Assembly (NCBI RefSeq): GCF_003185805.1
Contig: NZ_QHJY01000026.1
Location: forward strand, 1 to 55,594
Length of the DNA stretch: 55,594 nt
From: Caulobacter sp. D5
GTDB taxonomy: Bacteria > Pseudomonadota > Alphaproteobacteria > Caulobacterales > Caulobacteraceae
Reading direction: 5' to 3'
The position numbers and the translations under genes are program-made. Each line of letters begins with the position of its first letter. Within the stretch, counting starts at the first letter, position 1. The notes below the pieces were generated by a model that saw only the letters and a program-made list of their open reading frames with translations, made no database searches and was not told the origin of the DNA. Positions 28,092-37,616 of this stretch are shown here, piece by piece.

Positions 28092-28460
28092 GCCGATGTC
28101 ATCTTCCTGGCCGCCCCCGTTCGAGGCGGCGCCCGCCATCTTCGAGGGCGCGGACCTGCAAGGCCGGGTCGTCGTGGATGCGAACAACGCCTGGACTGGA
28201 ACGACTTCACCCCGCTGGACCTGGGCGGGCGGCCCACGACCGATGTGATCGCCAAGGTCGCGATCGGCGCCGGCTCGTCAAGGCGATGAACCACAACTGG
28301 GCCAAGATCCTGGCGCGTGATCCGGCCGACGGCAAGGGCAGCAAGCACCTGTTGTTCATGTCGGGCAACGAGAAGCTCGAGGTCACCGCGCTGCTGGAAG
28401 GCTTCGGTTTCCAGGTGATCGATCTGGGCCGCACGGACGAAGGCGGGCTGCTAGCGCAAG
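28092..28460 (+). pseudogene. Decayed NADP-binding oxidoreductase (F420-reductase-like)
   Basis: Pieces of one Rossmann protein appear in successive frames: ADVIFLAAP, EGADLQGRVVVDANNAW, TPLDLGGRPTTDVIAKVAIG, then LVKAMNHNWAKILARDPADG and FQVIDLGRTDEGGLLAQ. This order matches the COG2085 family (NADPH:F420-oxidoreductase-like dinucleotide-binding proteins). The N-terminal GxGxxG part is missing, and at least three frame changes occur, so the gene is dead. Confidence 0.65.
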
Positions 28461-28574
28461 TTTGCCAGACCACTGACCACGCTCAGCCTGGTGTCCCAGG
28501 CCCAGGGCGGCGCCAGCCCGCCGCAGATGGACCTGCTCAACCCCTGACGATCGACCCTGGGCCGACGCGACCCG

Positions 28575-29561
28575 TCAGGCCGCGTTGGTCGGTGTCCAGC
28601 GGGGCTTGTCCGGGCGCGCTCCAAAGGTGAACCGCGTCGCCAGCATGCTGCCCTTGGCCAAGGGAAGATGCTGGAAGTGCGCGATCGGCGAGTGCTCGGC
28701 GAAGGCGGCGAGCTTGGGCCCCAGTTCCGCATCAGCGGCGAACACGAAGCGGTAGCCGAACCGAGCGATCAGGCCGTTCAGCTGCTCGATCTCCGCCTCG
28801 TCGCGGATCTCCGCCCGGCCGATCTCGCCGCCGGTCTTGAGGATCGGCGGGCCGGTGCGCCCGCGCAGCAGCAACCGGCGCGTCAGCGGCACGAGTAACA
28901 CGGCGGGTCGCCCCGGCGGGGTGTCGTAAGGGCGCAGTCGATCGGCCGGCTGCTCCGGGTCGTAGTGGATCACCGGGTTGTCGCTGGTGATGAAGTCGAT
29001 CGGCGTGGCGTTGTGGACGACCTCGAAGCCCAGGCGCTCGATCAGGCTCGCCAGGCCCCTGAGCAGGTGCGGCATGGCCTGCAGGCTGCGGTTGGGATCG
29101 ATCGAGATCACCACCTTCTCCGCGTCCAATCCCGCCGGCCATGGCGGAAGATCGCCTCGGGCGTCCAACTGGCGCAGGGTCATGCGCACGGCCTCGGCGT
29201 CGAAGCGCTCGACCGCGTCGCGGGCGGCCGGCACCCGCACGCGCAACAGGGTGATGAATTCGAAGAGGACGCCGGCCTTCGCGCCGAGAGGACGGCCGGC
29301 CGCCAGGTCCGCGACCAGGCCCGGCCAGGCGGTTTCCACGCCGCTGAACAGGTCCTCCAAGGTGTTGTTGTCGGCGTGCCCGTCGGGCGTGACCTGGGAG
29401 TAGTAGTAGTTCTCGAAGGCGATGCGGTCGGGCTTGGACTTGAAGACCCGCGTCGGCTCGTCCTTGGGATAGGCCGCGACCTTCCCGGCCCCGTCGGCAA
29501 ATCCGTTCAGATAGGTGACGGGCACATAATGGTGACGACGCTTGTCCGGCGCTGGCGGCAT
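28575..29561 (-). CDS. DUF4238 protein
   Basis: A 328-residue cytoplasmic protein of the DUF4238 family. The diagnostic N-terminus HHYVPVTYLNGFAD (residues 10-23) is present, with FENYYYS near 50, a central helical part, FITSDNPVIHYDP near 190, and LLVPLTRRLLLRG near 225. The function is unknown; these genes recur in accessory and defence-like neighbourhoods. It lies 51 bases downstream of the broken DUF2971 gene on the same strand, so the two probably shared a transcript. Confidence 0.8.
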   Translation of the reverse strand: MPPAPDKRRHHYVPVTYLNGFADGAGKVAAYPKDEPTRVFKSKPDRIAFENYYYSQVTPDGHADNNTLEDLFSGVETAWPGLVADLAAGRPLGAKAGVLFEFITLLRVRVPAARDAVERFDAEAVRMTLRQLDARGDLPPWPAGLDAEKVVISIDPNRSLQAMPHLLRGLASLIERLGFEVVHNATPIDFITSDNPVIHYDPEQPADRLRPYDTPPGRPAVLLVPLTRRLLLRGRTGPPILKTGGEIGRAEIRDEAEIEQLNGLIARFGYRFVFAADAELGPKLAAFAEHSPIAHFQHLPLAKGSMLATRFTFGARPDKPRWTPTNAA

Positions 29562-29612
29562 GGGAGAGCTTTCTCTTGGATCGCAGAAAGAGGGCGATGC
29601 TTGGTGTTCGGC

Positions 29613-30571
29613 TCAGGTCGTTGCCGCCTCGGTCGGCTGGTCGTCCACCTCGTCGAACCACTCCAGACGGTCGCGGGCGCGTCGTGGCAGAGCGCGGCAC
29701 AGCTCGTCGGTGTCCAGGGCTTCCTTGACTAAGTCGAAGGTGCCCGGCCGGCGATGGATGTCGAAAAATGTCATCCCCTGCTGGCGCGTCTCCAGCGCCC
29801 GGAACACCGCATATTGAACGGCGGTGGGACAGCGCAGGCCGAAGACGACCTCGCTGAGCTCTAGGGGCTGTCTTGCGCGCCGCGATCGCCGATCAGTCGC
29901 CACTCGTCTTCGTACATCCAGTCGAGGGCCTTGCGCAGAAGGACCGCCTGATCGACCCGTTCGCGCGCGCTGGCCACGCCGCGCAGCATGGCTTGGACCA
30001 GGCTGGCCTTGACGACCGGCGCGCCGCCGTATCGGACTTGGTGGAGGCTAGCGTCCTCCGGCACGGTGTAGCCGATGCACAGGCCGTGGTGCTGGTCGCC
30101 GTAGTGGCTCCACATCAGCGGGCAGTTAGGGCGAATGCCCAGTGATACCAGGCCCTTGTCGTAGCGCCGCATGAGCTCACTCTCAACGCTGCGGCCCAGG
30201 AGGTGCTGCAGCGGGTCTTCGATTTCGTGCTCCGGATCGGTGGCGTTGTACCGGATGTTTTCCAGCAGACGAGTGAAGGTCAGCTGGCTTTGGCCGGCGA
30301 TGTGGTCAACCGTCTTGGGACCCTTGTAGCGGATGGTCTTGGCGGCGGCGGACAACTCGGCGGTCACCCTCTGGATCACCAACTGCTCCAAGACCTCTTC
30401 CAGCGCCGCGGCGTCCAGGTCCGCGTCCAGGCGCGGCTTGGCGTCGAGCGGATCGTTGAAAGTGCTCGGATCGGCGAAGAACAGCGTGTCCTCCACCAGC
30501 ATCTCCAGCGTCCGTTGGCTGAAGGCGCGGTACTTGTAGACCTGCTCTGGCCGCTTGCGTCGCCGCGTCAT
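29613..30571 (-). pseudogene. DUF2971 protein, frameshifted near its C-terminus
   Basis: The first frame (30571 down to 29861) has the DUF2971 features VYKYRAFSQRTLEMLVEDTL, FFADPSTFNDPLDAK, CPLMWSHYGDQHHGLCIGY and MYEDEWRLIGDRGA, then hits TAG. The natural continuation PLELSEVVFGLRCPTAVQYA lies in the -1 frame and runs on to 29613. A single-base loss in the CCCC run near 29,867 explains this; programmed -1 shifting or a sequencing error cannot be excluded. The family's function is unknown. As read, the product loses about 85 C-terminal residues. Confidence 0.7.
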
Positions 30572-30733
30572 GGTCTCTACTCCCCGGGGCCCTTCCGGCC
30601 CAGGCCTTGACGATCCGGACGGATCGCGGCGGCGTCGGCTGGATTTCGTCCAAGCTTGAGCACAATGTCCAGCAGAGCCGTCGTCCGACTCGCAACCTCA
30701 CGTTCGGGCCCCGCCCGCAGACCCCTGGAGCCG

Positions 30734-32124
30734 ATGTCGGATCCGACCGCTTCCGTCGCCAAACCCGTCCCGTTCGATCCGGCCGCCTACGGTTTTGACC
30801 TGAACGGCCGCGAATGGGCGGCGCTGATCTATATCGCCGTCATTCTGGCGGCCTTGCTGATCTGGCCGACGGGCCGCAGAAGCCTGTGGGGCGTCGTGAA
30901 GGCTGCTTTGCAGCCCAAGCTCGTGGCGCCTATCTGGCGGTCAGCGTCTACGTCGCCGCGGTCGTGGTCGGGCTTTCAATGGTGGGGGCCTGGCGGCCGT
31001 CCAACCTGAAGACCACCCTGGTGTGGTGGGCGACGGTCGCGCTGGGCAGCGGGTTCTCGGCGATGAAATTGGCGGCGCAGCCGGGCACGGCGCGTCGGCT
31101 GATCGCCGAGGCGATCGCCTGGACGGAAATCGTCGTCTTCCTGTCGGAGGTCCACACCCTGCCGCTTTGGGGCGAGCTGCTGCTGCTGCCGGCCATGACC
31201 CTGGTGGCGATGATGCTGGCGGTGGCGCCCCGCGCCCCCAACACCGCCATCATCGTCAAGCCGTTGAGCGGCCTACAGGTCTATGTCGGCCTGGCCATCA
31301 TCCTGTTCAGCCTCGTGGGGGTCTTCAAGGAGCCCGAGGACTTCCTGACCTGGAACACGCTGCGCGAATTCCTCGATCCGATCCTGCTCTCCCTGGCCCT
31401 GATCCCGTTCCTGTTCGTGCTGGCGATGCTGATGGAGACTGAGTCCAACTTCACCTCGCTGCGGATCCTGGGCGGCGATCCGGCTCTGGCACGCTACGCC
31501 GAGCGCCGCGCGCTGCTGGCCTTTGGCGTCGACTTCGACGGCGCGCGACGCTTGGCCCGCGACATTCGCGGCCGTGACATCGCCGACCGGGCCGGCGTGC
31601 GCGCCGCCATCGCCGAGATCAAGCGGCAGAAGCAACGCGAGCGTCATCCGCCGGTCGTGGCGGCCCAGGACGGCTGGTCGCCAGTCGCCGCCTGCGCGGC
31701 CTTGGCGGGTCTTGGCGTCAAGGCCGGCGACTATCACCGTACGCCCGGGGAGTGGTGGGCCCAGGCCCCGTCGGTGAAGGTGGCCGAGGGCCTCTTCGAG
31801 CCCCGCGTCTCCTACTACGTCGCCGGCGTCGAGGACGCGGCCACCCGCCTTCGCTTGCACCTGCAGGCCGATCTGCTGGCTCCTGGCGGCGAGGGCGATC
31901 AGGCTTATGCGCGACTGGCCGAGTGCCTTTTGGGATGGGCGTTGGGCGAGGCGGCCGTGCAGGCGGTCTCACCGCACCTTATAAGCGGCGCGGCCCGGAC
32001 CTTCCGGTTCGAACTGGCCGAGGTGAGCCTGGAGCATCACGCCTGGGGCAAGGCCAAGCAGTCGGGCTACAGCCGGGGCGTCGTTATCCGCCATCGCGCT
32101 CATGTCGAGCCGGTGTACGGTTAG
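30734..32124 (+). pseudogene. Multi-pass membrane protein with a frameshift after the first helix
   Basis: The ATG at 30734 starts MSDPTASVAKPVPFDPAAYG with a first helix ALIYIAVILAALLIW, then KAALQPKLV near 30,925. From there coding character moves to the -1 frame: AYLAVSVYVAAVVVGLSMVG and four further hydrophobic segments to about residue 210. A soluble C-terminal half follows, with RRLARDIRGRDIADRAGVRA and SYYVAGVEDAATRLRLHLQA. One lost base near 30,925 would explain the break. The family is not recognised. It is followed after eight bases by a DUF4238-like gene, so they look like one operon. Confidence 0.6.
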
Positions 32125-32132
32125 CAGACGCC

Positions 32133-33371
32133 ATGGTGCGGGGCCGCAGGAAGATCTCTCTCGCCGAACACCGCTTGCGACACCACGCGCCAGACCTGGC
32201 CGAGGATCGCGTCCGGGCCCTGGGCGCGATCTGGGATGAGGTGGTCAAGCGCATCATCTGGGCGATGCTGGCGCGCGACGACGACGACAAACCCGACCTA
32301 CATGTCAATGTGGCGGCCGAGATGACCAACCTTCTGGCGCACATGTCCCTGTTCCTGACCGAACGGGTCGTCGACCAGCGGCTGGGTGAGCGTCGTCCCC
32401 AAGACATTGACCCGCAGGCCGAGCGGGCCGCCTGTTTCGACGCGGCCGGCCTAGCCGACATCAAGGGCACGGCGGTCAACGCCCATGTGGTATGGCGCCG
32501 GCGCCTGGACGAGCGCTGGGTTCCCAAGTCTCGCAAGGCTCTTGATAGGGACGCCTCCCCGCCCCCGCCCAAGCCGATCGCCGTCAAGCCAGTGGCCGAC
32601 AAGCACTTCATCAGCAAGTGGTTCATCCGCGATCACTGGGCCCAGGGCCAGACGGCGACGCGGTGGCGCAGGGGCGGCGACGGGTGGTCCCGGGTGACGA
32701 TCCCGTTTGGACGCTGGGGCTACCGCCAGCACCTGTGGAGCGATCGTCTCGAGGCCTATTTCGCGCTCATCGAGGGAAAGGCCAAGCGGCCGGTGCAGAT
32801 GCTGATGCGCACCATCCCGCTCAATCCGCCCCAGACCCAGGCCTTGGTGGCCTATCTGGTGATCCACTTCCTGCGCAATCCCAGGCTCATCCGCGCCCTG
32901 TGGCGTGAAACGGCCGGAGACCTGGAGGACCCCGCTTCTGTGGGCCTCAGCATGGAAGACATGGTCCAGCATGTGTTCGACGAAGTGTTTACCGACAAGG
33001 AAGTCTATTCGACCTTCGCCAGCCCGCTGATGTCCAGCCGCTGGGCCATCGTCGCAACTGCGGAGCCGATCTTCGTGCTACCCGACACGTTCTGCGCCTA
33101 TGGTCATGTTGGCGAGGCCCTTCGCGTGATTGCGCCGCTGACCCCATACAAGTGCTTCGTGACCTTGCCCGATACCGAAGAGGTCAAGCGCATCGTGCCC
33201 GTGCAAGTGACCCTCGAGCCCGACCAAGCCAAGGCGCTGTCGGCTCTGCTCGTCGGCACGGCCGAGGTCGAGTTCCTGTCCGATCCCCGATTTCAACCGC
33301 CTCATCAGGCCGAGCCCGGCTTTTTGGACGTGCTCACGGCAATCGCGACCGCGTCCGAGGTGTGCCGGTGA
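32133..33371 (+). CDS. DUF4238-like protein, second in the window
   Basis: A 412-residue protein with the DUF4238 pattern displaced inward: KHFISKWFIRDHW near residue 152 corresponds to HHYVPxxYLxNF. QALVAYLVIHFLRNPRLI, MSSRWAIVATAEPIFVLPDT and APLTPYKCFVTLP follow, matching the family's later motifs. The first 140 residues are an added region with LGAIWDEVVKRIIWAMLARD and no known domain. The ATG at 32133 lies eight bases after the membrane protein gene. Function is unknown. Confidence 0.65.
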   Translation: MVRGRRKISLAEHRLRHHAPDLAEDRVRALGAIWDEVVKRIIWAMLARDDDDKPDLHVNVAAEMTNLLAHMSLFLTERVVDQRLGERRPQDIDPQAERAACFDAAGLADIKGTAVNAHVVWRRRLDERWVPKSRKALDRDASPPPPKPIAVKPVADKHFISKWFIRDHWAQGQTATRWRRGGDGWSRVTIPFGRWGYRQHLWSDRLEAYFALIEGKAKRPVQMLMRTIPLNPPQTQALVAYLVIHFLRNPRLIRALWRETAGDLEDPASVGLSMEDMVQHVFDEVFTDKEVYSTFASPLMSSRWAIVATAEPIFVLPDTFCAYGHVGEALRVIAPLTPYKCFVTLPDTEEVKRIVPVQVTLEPDQAKALSALLVGTAEVEFLSDPRFQPPHQAEPGFLDVLTAIATASEVCR

Positions 33372-33756
33372 GCCAGACTTGGCGCAGACGCGACCGCCGA
33401 TGTGCCGTAAGGTTGAGTTTTAGGACAAGCAGTAGCTCATAGCCACGCGCTCCCCGGTCCCCGGGGTGTCGTTCGAAAATCGGCCTCTGCTCGCCTAGCC
33501 ACGTCCGCCTACAGGGAGGCGCGGTCCGGCGGGGGCCGGGAATCTTGAGACCGAGCTTGAGTGTGGAACGGTTGTCATTGACGGCGCCGCCGACGCAGGA
33601 CACCGGTCGCGCCAGGGCGGAGCCGGACGCGAAGCGGTTGGTTCAAGCGAGGTTCTCACGCCTCGACGCCGCGCTTTCAGCGGCGCGGGTCGAGTCAAGA
33701 ACGATGGCTTCCCAAAGCGCAAGAGTCGGTGGGCCCGATATCCGCCTCAAGGCCGA
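33372..33756. other. Noncoding stretch between convergent genes
   Basis: No frame here has a domain or ribosome site. A small GC-rich inverted repeat CCCCGGT-CCCCGGGG near 33,452 is the only structure noticed. Confidence 0.5.
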
Positions 33757-34431
33757 TCATGTTTGGCGCGGGCTCAGGACGAACACCACCGTGGCGGTTC
33801 GGTGACCGCGTTCGTCATTCGGGTCGGCGACCCAACGCGGACCAGAAACTTTCAGTGTCATCCCGCTCTTCTTGGCCAGCTTGGCCACAGCCGCCTCGCG
33901 ATGGGCCACCTTCGCCTTCATTGAGGCCTTGGCCCGAGCCGCCGGCGCCCTGAGCAAGGTCGCCACGGCCCCGTACCGAACCGTGCCGCCGTAGGACGCT
34001 CCGGCGGCACGGACGAAGTTGATGACCCGAACGGCGTCTTCGCATAGGCCTTCAGTGCGCTCACTGCGCTTGATCTCGATCATGGCGCGTGGCTTGTCCG
34101 GCGCGTCGGGTCCGCTGGTTCTCGTCCACAGAACCAAGTCAACCTTGCCGCCAGGCTTGTCCTCGACGTCTCGCAGACAGTGGGGCCGGCGGCCGGGTTG
34201 GATCCACCTCTGACTGTAGGCCAGGACCCCCGCAAATGTCTGCTCCATGGTGATCAAGGCGGTGTCGCCGTTGTCCTTGATCGCCGTAGCCAGATGGCGC
34301 GCGCAGGTCGAGGTCAGCAGGCTTTCGACACCCCACTCCTCGATCGACTCCCCGCCGGTCCACGCATGAAAATCGCGGACCGCTTCGGCCATGGCCGCGT
34401 GCAGCACGGTCGTGACGTCACGGCGGTTCAT
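33757..34431 (-). CDS. PD-(D/E)xK-nuclease-like protein
   Basis: A 224-residue protein. KVDLVLWTR (residues 95-103) followed by PRAMIEIKRSER (113-124) gives the D...E-x-K pattern of restriction-like nucleases, as in proteins that carry a type II endonuclease fold without other domains. The C-terminal third is lysine-rich (KASMKAKVAHREAAVAKLAK) and could bind nucleic acid. No specific family is recognised. It is transcribed away from the next nuclease-like gene. Confidence 0.55.
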   Translation of the reverse strand: MNRRDVTTVLHAAMAEAVRDFHAWTGGESIEEWGVESLLTSTCARHLATAIKDNGDTALITMEQTFAGVLAYSQRWIQPGRRPHCLRDVEDKPGGKVDLVLWTRTSGPDAPDKPRAMIEIKRSERTEGLCEDAVRVINFVRAAGASYGGTVRYGAVATLLRAPAARAKASMKAKVAHREAAVAKLAKKSGMTLKVSGPRWVADPNDERGHRTATVVFVLSPRQT

Positions 34432-34619
34432 GTTGAACCGGCCTTGCGCCGCGAGACCCGCCCGTTGCAGGCCGCCGTCTCCAGGTGATGGACTTTCTCG
34501 GGACCTGACACCGCCCGCTCCTGATTGCAGACAAGGCCGTTGACGGCCAAGCTTAAGGCGAGACTTGTGGCGTGCGCCGCCTAGCGTTGCAATTGGCGGC
34601 GCCCAAAACGGAGAGGGTC

Positions 34620-35714
34620 ATGGCCTACGATGATCGGGGATCAGCGGGATTGGCGCCGCCGAGCGAGATTTCGGCGCCGGACATCTTGCGGTTCCACGCG
34701 CTCATCGACCAGATCGAGGCGGCTGCGGGGTCCTATGCCATGGCCGGGCTTCAGCGACGCCGCACCGAAATCGGCGACCTGAAGCGGGAGAATAGATCTC
34801 TTTTCGGGCTGCGGGACCGCAGCGAGTCCTGGGCCTACCACCTGGGCGGACGGAGCGAGCTTCAGTTCAACGTCGGGATCGACCAGCTGCCGGATGGGCG
34901 CAGCGCCTTCAGAGCGGGTGTCGCCTTCTCGTTGGAAACCAGCCGCTCCCTGCCCGACATCTCCCGGCTGGAACCCAAGATCGCCTGGTTCAATGCCTGG
35001 ATGCGAGACCATCCCGAGGCGTTTTCGGATCTGGCGATGTGGTCGTATCGCCGCAGCGTGCGCAGCGACGATCGGCCGGCCGGGCCTATCCCCGAACATC
35101 TGATCGAAACCGGGACGTTCATCTTCGTGGGCGGCCGACAGGCTTTTTCGAAGGCGGATCCTCATCAAGCCCTGCGGACGATGGACCGCTTTTTGCCGCT
35201 ATGGGACTGGGTCGAAAGCCGGCGCGGACTGACGATCAGTGACGCGGTGCCCCCCGAACGCGAGCCGAAATCACGTTTGGAAGTCTTGCGTCTGGAGTCC
35301 GGCCGCGAACTTGACGGCAGGGCCTGGACGACGGCGACCACTCGCGAGCGCACCTTCGATGTGTGCCTGCGCCATGCCGAAATCCAGAAGCAGCTGAAGA
35401 TCGCCCTGCTGAACGAGGGATGCACCGATGTGATCTTCGAGCCCCGGATTGGGTCACGGGCCATCGATGTCGTCGCGCGGCACGGTCAGGCGCTCTGGTT
35501 CTACGAGGTCAAGACTGGCGGATCGGACCGGGCCTGCCTGCGCGAGGCGATCGGCCAGCTTCTAGAATATGCGCTCTGGCCCGGCGCGACACGGCCCGAG
35601 CGCCTCTTCGTGGTCGCCGAGCCGCCCTTGACCGCGGACGGAGCGGCCTACCTCGCCCAGCTCAACGCCGCCTTTCCCCTTCCGATCGCCTACCGACAGC
35701 TGGCCTTGGCATGA
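34620..35714 (+). CDS. Unknown protein with C-terminal PD-(D/E)xK domain
   Basis: A 364-residue protein. The C-terminal 100 residues show a restriction-type nuclease core: RIGSRAIDVVARHGQALWFY, then EVKTGG (D..E-V-K) and REAIGQLLEYALW with the helix Gln often seen in Vsr/NucS/VRR-type domains. The N-terminal 250 residues are not recognised. The ATG at 34620 has GGAGAGG four bases upstream; a GTG 48 bases earlier is open but lacks such a site. It is first in a run of six same-strand genes that ends with Gabija. Confidence 0.65.
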   Translation: MAYDDRGSAGLAPPSEISAPDILRFHALIDQIEAAAGSYAMAGLQRRRTEIGDLKRENRSLFGLRDRSESWAYHLGGRSELQFNVGIDQLPDGRSAFRAGVAFSLETSRSLPDISRLEPKIAWFNAWMRDHPEAFSDLAMWSYRRSVRSDDRPAGPIPEHLIETGTFIFVGGRQAFSKADPHQALRTMDRFLPLWDWVESRRGLTISDAVPPEREPKSRLEVLRLESGRELDGRAWTTATTRERTFDVCLRHAEIQKQLKIALLNEGCTDVIFEPRIGSRAIDVVARHGQALWFYEVKTGGSDRACLREAIGQLLEYALWPGATRPERLFVVAEPPLTADGAAYLAQLNAAFPLPIAYRQLALA

Positions 35715-35735
35715 TCATGAACCTCGTGAGCGCTC

Positions 35736-36572
35736 ATGCCCCCTCCCCTGTCTGATCCCGTTGAAGGGGGCCGGCCCACCAGCGAGGCTTGTAGAGCGAG
35801 CCGAGACGCGGGCCTGGACGAAAGGGTTGCAGCATCGGCGTCCGAAAGTCGCTTTGAACCGGCTTGCGTGGTGTGCGGGAAGCAACCGACCGTCAAATCA
35901 CACCTCCTCCCCGCCGCGGTCGGCCGGGACATCAAGGGCGATCAGCGATCCTTCTTGGTCGGATCCAGGCGCCACGACGGCAAGACGATCACCCAATCTG
36001 GGATCTTCGATCGCATTCTCTGCGATCCCCACGAGCGAGCGCTCCACGATTACGAGGAGGCGGCGATCGCATTTTGTCGAACCCTGGCGATCACGGCGGC
36101 GGAACGAAGCCGGGGCGTCTTCATCCGGCACGGCGTCGAGGCCAATATGCTGGTGCGCTTCGCTTGCTCTGTGCTCTGGCGATACCACCAGTCTCGCCGG
36201 ATCGAGGCCCGGGGCGTGGATGTCGGCGGTTGGGAGCCAGCCCTGCGCGCGGTCACGTTTGACGGCGACATGCGCAGGGCGCCGGAGGTGCTGACCCTCG
36301 TCGTCGACGCGCCGCCTGTCCCGGCTGATCGGTTCGCGGTCAGCCCTTCGCGCGGCAGGTTCGACGACCGTGTAGTCTGGAACATCGTTCTTTATGGACT
36401 GGCGTTCGTCGTAAAGCTCGACAAGCGGCCCTTCCCGAAGGTCCAGCACCAGACCGGCGTCATCAATGGTCGGGACCATATCGGCGGGAAGGTCCAGACG
36501 CTTACGGTCGCCGACATTCGCGAGATGCAGGCGATAACCCGCCGAATGAAGCGAGGGGGGCCGATGCGATGA
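35736..36572 (+). CDS. Zinc/HNH-like protein
   Basis: A 278-residue protein. CVVCGKQPTVKSHLLPAAVG (residues 44-63) and GIFDRILCDPHERALHDYEE (about 89-108) together give a C-x2-C ... H ... C-x2-H arrangement, as in HNH-type zinc folds where an incoming CxxC knuckle precedes a conserved His. The rest is unrecognised, with a beta-rich C-terminal part (VVWNIVLYGLAFVVKLD). The similarity to HNH endonucleases is by pattern only. It starts 21 bases after the preceding nuclease gene. Confidence 0.5.
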   Translation: MPPPLSDPVEGGRPTSEACRASRDAGLDERVAASASESRFEPACVVCGKQPTVKSHLLPAAVGRDIKGDQRSFLVGSRRHDGKTITQSGIFDRILCDPHERALHDYEEAAIAFCRTLAITAAERSRGVFIRHGVEANMLVRFACSVLWRYHQSRRIEARGVDVGGWEPALRAVTFDGDMRRAPEVLTLVVDAPPVPADRFAVSPSRGRFDDRVVWNIVLYGLAFVVKLDKRPFPKVQHQTGVINGRDHIGGKVQTLTVADIREMQAITRRMKRGGPMR

Positions 36573-36681
36573 GAGCGCTGGGCCCCGGCGTAACCACACC
36601 GTCCGGTAACTGCGCTTCGGCTCGCGGGTGCTCAAGCTGCCGCGCGGGATTGTCGTTATTGTTCAACTTGCCGAGGTGGCT

Positions 36682-37539
36682 ATGCGTCGAACGGTGATCG
36701 ACACCAACTGCCTGGGCCACGGCGACCTGGAAAACTATTTGGGCGAGGCCAGGGACAACAAGGGTCTGATCTCGCAGGTGACGATGATCGAGATTCACAA
36801 GGACGCGGCGATCGATATCACCCGCAAGCTGATGGCGATCGCGTGTCGCTACCCGCGCCAGATCGAGATCCTCCAAGATGAATCCGACCTCACCTGCATG
36901 TCCGGCGGCACACGGCGGCTGGCGCGACGCTTGATCGATCCCGTCCAGACCGCCCAATTCGGGGCCTATTGCGAGACCGTCATCCAGGCCCCGGTCGACG
37001 CGGAGATCCAAGCGCAATTCCAAGCCCTGCAGGCGCAATCACAGGGCTACATCGCCGACACGTCTCGGCGCGCGGCCAATCTCTTCAACCTCTACCGCCT
37101 GGCCGAGCAGGCGTTCACCGAGAGCGATCTTCGCCACCTGCGCAAGCGCGACAGTTTCCCCGGAGACCTACAGCTGAAGCTCGTCGACTTCGCATTCGCG
37201 GTGCGGGCCGTGCTGATCCGCGGCGGAGCGGAGCCGGCCTCGGCCTTTCCCACCGTGACAGGCGAGGTGATCAACACCGTTCTGTTCCGTTACAGCCTGC
37301 TCGTCGCGCTCTACTTCGCCCGGTGGGTCAAGACGGGTAAGACCGACATCACCAACCCATCACGCCTGACCAACCAGCTTCTGGATTTCAAGATCGCCGC
37401 CGTGGCCACCTTCTTCGATGGGTTGTTGACCAAGGAGCCGGCCTTGGCCGAGCTCTTCGGCGAGGCGGTTGTGGTGGCGGGCGCGATGGGCGGATACGTT
37501 CGCTGCGGGCAGTCTCCGATCTTGCGCGCCGTGCCCTAA
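36682..37539 (+). CDS. PIN-like protein
   Basis: A 285-residue protein beginning MRRTVIDTNCLGHGDLENYL. The D-T-N after a hydrophobic strand is the first acidic motif of PIN ribonucleases. A later acidic site may be DFKIAAVATFFDGLLTKEP near residue 240, which resembles the final PIN strand with its Asp. The middle 150 residues are helical and longer than in VapC toxins, so this would be a large PIN protein. No antitoxin-like partner is adjacent. I chose the ATG at 36682 for the PIN N-terminus over the one 18 codons upstream. Confidence 0.5.
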   Translation: MRRTVIDTNCLGHGDLENYLGEARDNKGLISQVTMIEIHKDAAIDITRKLMAIACRYPRQIEILQDESDLTCMSGGTRRLARRLIDPVQTAQFGAYCETVIQAPVDAEIQAQFQALQAQSQGYIADTSRRAANLFNLYRLAEQAFTESDLRHLRKRDSFPGDLQLKLVDFAFAVRAVLIRGGAEPASAFPTVTGEVINTVLFRYSLLVALYFARWVKTGKTDITNPSRLTNQLLDFKIAAVATFFDGLLTKEPALAELFGEAVVVAGAMGGYVRCGQSPILRAVP

Positions 37540-37616
37540 GGGTCGCTGAGGCCTTCGATCGTCGTGGACGCCCGAAACATGTGAGGCTGGATGGATCTGG
37601 AACCGAGGTTGGCGCC

